Below are positions 61,784 to 64,000 of a DNA stretch of 64,000 bases, piece by piece. Both the position numbers and the translations under genes were made by a program. A model generated the notes under the pieces. The model did not search any database. It saw nothing but the letters and a program-made list of their open reading frames with translations, and was not told the DNA's origin. This DNA comes from Anaerohalosphaera lusitana (GTDB lineage Bacteria > Planctomycetota > Phycisphaerae > Sedimentisphaerales > Anaerohalosphaeraceae), in the NCBI RefSeq assembly GCF_002007645.1, contig NZ_CP019791.1, forward strand, positions 2,840,593 to 2,904,592. Direction: 5' to 3'. Within the stretch, counting starts at the first letter, position 1. The number at the start of each line of letters is the position of its first letter.

Positions 61784-62476
61784 ATGTCTACACACAAAGG
61801 AAATTGTACTGCAATATTCGTGAAGTATCCCGAGCCGGGTAAGGTCAAGACTCGCCTGGGGAATCAGATCGGACATGACCAGGCAGCAGAACTCTACGGC
61901 AATTTTGTACTGGACATGATCGACGTATATCGCCAGGCTGATTGCCATTTGCGGATATTCGTAGATCCATCGAGCGACCGGGAGTTGTACAGAGAGTGGC
62001 TTGGAGACGACCTGACATATGCTGCGCAGACAGGCAAGGGTCTCGGAGAGAGAATGCTCAACGCCTTTGAGGAGATGTTTGCTGAAGGATTTTCAAAAGC
62101 GATCCTGACCGGTTCAGACATCCCCGATCTGACTGTGCAAACCATAAATGACGCATTCACCGCACTTTCGGAAAATGATGTCGTACTCGGGCCAAGCAGT
62201 GACGGCGGTTATTACTTGATTGGTTTTCGCGAAGCAAGCTTTGTGAAAGAGGTCTTCAAAGGCATATCCTGGAGCACGGATTCGGTGCTCGATGAAACCT
62301 TGAGCAAATTTACCGAACACGCTCTAAGTGAGCACATACTCGACCTGTGGCATGATATTGATACCAAGGAAGACCTGATCGAACTGATTTCGCGAAACAA
62401 GGACACCGCTTTCATGGATTCCAGAACTGTACGTTATCTGCACCAACATACAGATATAACCTTCGCTGAACACTAG
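61784..62476 (+). CDS. TIGR04282-type arsenosugar glycosyltransferase
   Basis: The predicted protein is about 230 aa. I use ATG 61784 (preceded by GGGGGC); an ATG at 61769, just after arsS, is the alternative. AIFVKYPEPGKVKTRLG, LTGSDIPDL and GPSSDGGYYLIGF are signature motifs of the TIGR04282/CofC-like nucleotidyl- or glycosyl-transferase family found next to arsS. It may activate or transfer the sugar in arsenosugar formation. It is co-directional with arsS and the following oxidoreductase. Confidence 0.88.
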   Translation: MSTHKGNCTAIFVKYPEPGKVKTRLGNQIGHDQAAELYGNFVLDMIDVYRQADCHLRIFVDPSSDRELYREWLGDDLTYAAQTGKGLGERMLNAFEEMFAEGFSKAILTGSDIPDLTVQTINDAFTALSENDVVLGPSSDGGYYLIGFREASFVKEVFKGISWSTDSVLDETLSKFTEHALSEHILDLWHDIDTKEDLIELISRNKDTAFMDSRTVRYLHQHTDITFAEH

Positions 62477-62498
62477 ACTTGACAGGAAGAGTGAGACC

Positions 62499-64000
62499 TT
62501 GAACAAGTACGACGTGGCAATCATCGGAGCTGGTTCTGCCGGGCTGGTAGCATGCAAGGTCGCTAACGGCCTGGGCAAGAAAACCGTGCTCATAGAGAAG
62601 GAGCATATCGGTGGGGACTGCACATGGTTCGGCTGCATCCCGAGCAAAACCCTTGTGCAGGCTGCGAGAGCGGCTCATGAATCCAGACGATTAGATCGTT
62701 ACGGAATTAAGACACCAAATCCGCGTGAGCTGGACTGCTCTGCCGTAATGGACCATGTCAGAAATATCCGAGCAAAGGATGCAGCCGAGCATTCGCCCCA
62801 TAGCATTGAAAAAGAAGGGATTGATTTCATCGAAGGCAGCCCGGAGTTTTTGGACGCCCATAAAATCAAGGTCGGCGACCGAACAATCACGGCCAAAAAA
62901 TTCATACTCTGCACCGGTTCGCATCCGTTTGTCCCGCCGATAGAAGGGCTGGCGGATGTGGATTACCTGACGAATGAAACACTGTTCGAAATAGAATCAC
63001 TGCCCACGTCCTTGCTCATACTCGGAGGCGGGCCCATTGGAAGTGAAATGGCGATGGCCCTGAACCGCCTAGGTGTTCAGGTAACCCTTGTCGAGAAAGG
63101 CGACTGCGTCTTGAGCAAGGACGACGAAGAGCTTACCTGCAGGCTGGCAGAGATAATGAAGGACGAAGGTGTCAGGCTTCTTAAGAATGCAAAACTGACC
63201 AAAGTGGAAAAGACTGAAAGCGGTATTCGGGGAACGGTAAGACACGCAAATGAGGATATCGAGGTAGATGCCGAACGTGTATTTGTATCAGTCGGACGCA
63301 GGGCGAGCCTGGAAGGTCTTGCACTTGAAAAGGCTGGAGTCGAGTACGATGACAAAGGCGTCAAGGTCGATTCAAGACTGAGAACGACGGCCGGTAATAT
63401 CTTCGCCTGCGGCGACATTGTCCCTCCATTCCAGTTCACACATATCGCTGAATACGAAGCTGTAATTGCTGCAGCTAATGCCTCGCTGCCGTTCGCAGTA
63501 AAGAAAGCTGATTACGAGCACATCGTCTGGACTACATTCACCACGCCGGAGGTTGCTCACGCGGGCATGGCCGAACAGCAGGCTCGCGACAAATACGGCG
63601 ACAAGGTGAAAATTTACCGCTGGGACTGGAAGGATGTTGACCGCGCCAAAACTGATCTTAATACGCAGGGCTTGACAAAGGTCGTATGCGACAAACGGGG
63701 AAAAATACTCGGCGTGCACATACTCGGGCACAATGCCGCCGAGGCCATGCACGAATGCCAGTACGCCAAATGTATCGGCCGTAAATTCAGCTCCATCGCC
63801 AAAATCGTACATGCTTATCCCTCATATTCGGACGCTGTAAGACAGCCTGCAAAGAAAGCTCACATTGAACAGCTCAGAAACAATCCAGCCGTCAAGGTGG
63901 CCCAAACCCTTGCAAGCAGAAAGGTGCGGAACAGACTGCTGCTTCTGTTAGCGGCAGCAGTGATACTGATCAGCCTTCGATTCGCTGTGGGCGACAAGCT
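62499..64000 (+). CDS. FAD/NAD disulfide oxidoreductase (mercuric reductase-like) with C-terminal membrane region, truncated by window
   Basis: About 500 residues are visible from a TTG start at 62499; the 3' end lies beyond the window. VAIIGAGSAGLVAC binds FAD. GGDCTWFGCIPSK holds the redox-active C41/C46. LILGGGPIGSEMAMALNRLG binds NAD(P)H. IFACGDIV and AEAMHECQYAKCIGR are typical of the dihydrolipoamide dehydrogenase/mercuric reductase family. After HAYPSYSDAVRQPA the protein continues into basic residues and a hydrophobic helix (LLLLLAAAVILISL), so it is not a standard soluble member; fusion to a TVP38/DedA-type membrane domain is likely but not visible. As the last gene of the arsenosugar operon it may reduce an arsenical or export a product. 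Confidence 0.85.
   Translation, partial: MNKYDVAIIGAGSAGLVACKVANGLGKKTVLIEKEHIGGDCTWFGCIPSKTLVQAARAAHESRRLDRYGIKTPNPRELDCSAVMDHVRNIRAKDAAEHSPHSIEKEGIDFIEGSPEFLDAHKIKVGDRTITAKKFILCTGSHPFVPPIEGLADVDYLTNETLFEIESLPTSLLILGGGPIGSEMAMALNRLGVQVTLVEKGDCVLSKDDEELTCRLAEIMKDEGVRLLKNAKLTKVEKTESGIRGTVRHANEDIEVDAERVFVSVGRRASLEGLALEKAGVEYDDKGVKVDSRLRTTAGNIFACGDIVPPFQFTHIAEYEAVIAAANASLPFAVKKADYEHIVWTTFTTPEVAHAGMAEQQARDKYGDKVKIYRWDWKDVDRAKTDLNTQGLTKVVCDKRGKILGVHILGHNAAEAMHECQYAKCIGRKFSSIAKIVHAYPSYSDAVRQPAKKAHIEQLRNNPAVKVAQTLASRKVRNRLLLLLAAAVILISLRFAVGDK

Overview
The window looks like chromosome of an anaerobic, glycan-degrading member of the Planctomycetota, most likely class Phycisphaerae (Sedimentisphaerales-like). 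This is inferred from gene content, not from a marker gene. The signs are: secreted LamG proteins ending in dockerin-like 'D-x-N-x-D...W' tails, a PEP-CTERM sorted protein, prepilin-type proteins beginning FTLIELLVV, ECF sigma/FecR pairs, norspermidine-type polyamine genes, arsenosugar genes and frequent TTG start codons. Both ends of the window cut genes.

Layout. (1) 1-10.4 kb, minus strand: glycan locus A. An ECF sigma factor and a FecR-NPCBM protein (stop/start overlap) are followed by a pseudopilin, a LamG/FnIII/Ig/dockerin-like protein, an attenuator-like terminator, a 1053-aa candidate six-hairpin glycan enzyme and a partial secreted PA14 protein. (2) 10.8-19.7 kb: an integrated satellite- or plasmid-like element next to tRNA-Cys. 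It carries a tyrosine integrase, a serine recombinase, two HTH proteins, a CHC2/TOPRIM/SF3 primase-helicase, small zinc-finger genes and an unrecognised translationally coupled 399-aa/252-aa pair. (3) 20-22.4 kb: carboxynorspermidine decarboxylase and dehydrogenase. (4) 22.6-40 kb, minus strand: glycan locus B, with the same sigma, FecR-NPCBM, pseudopilin and LamG-dockerin order, then a PEP-CTERM protein and four secreted alpha-glucan-type enzymes (GH13, GH66, a six-hairpin glycosidase, GH31). An IS5-type element sits in the last codons of the six-hairpin gene and splits it from GH31.

(5) 40.4-56.8 kb: housekeeping and sugar metabolism. It holds tRNA-Thr and larE, a SIS isomerase with a PPi-type phosphofructokinase, a four-gene lipoprotein/galE/ROK kinase/PIG-L deacetylase run, XerD-like recombinase with DUF503, RidA, a ferritin-like protein, two GH130 enzymes around a GT4 glycosyltransferase, and a beta-CASP metallo-beta-lactamase protein. 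(6) 57-60 kb: a GAF/multi-PAS histidine kinase. (7) 60-64 kb: an arsenosugar-type operon of GT2-like protein, ArsS radical SAM, TIGR04282-like protein and an FAD/NAD disulfide oxidoreductase that runs off the end into a membrane segment.

How it fits together. The two glycan loci share one architecture: a periplasmic FecR protein with a C-terminal carbohydrate-binding-type domain probably senses a glycan and releases its sigma factor. That factor would then express a pseudopilin, abundant surface LamG proteins and, past attenuators, the enzymes. Locus B is aimed at alpha-glucans such as dextran or isomalto-oligosaccharides. Free sugars could then enter through the ROK kinase and the PPi-linked phosphofructokinase. 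These functional links are inference from order and family.
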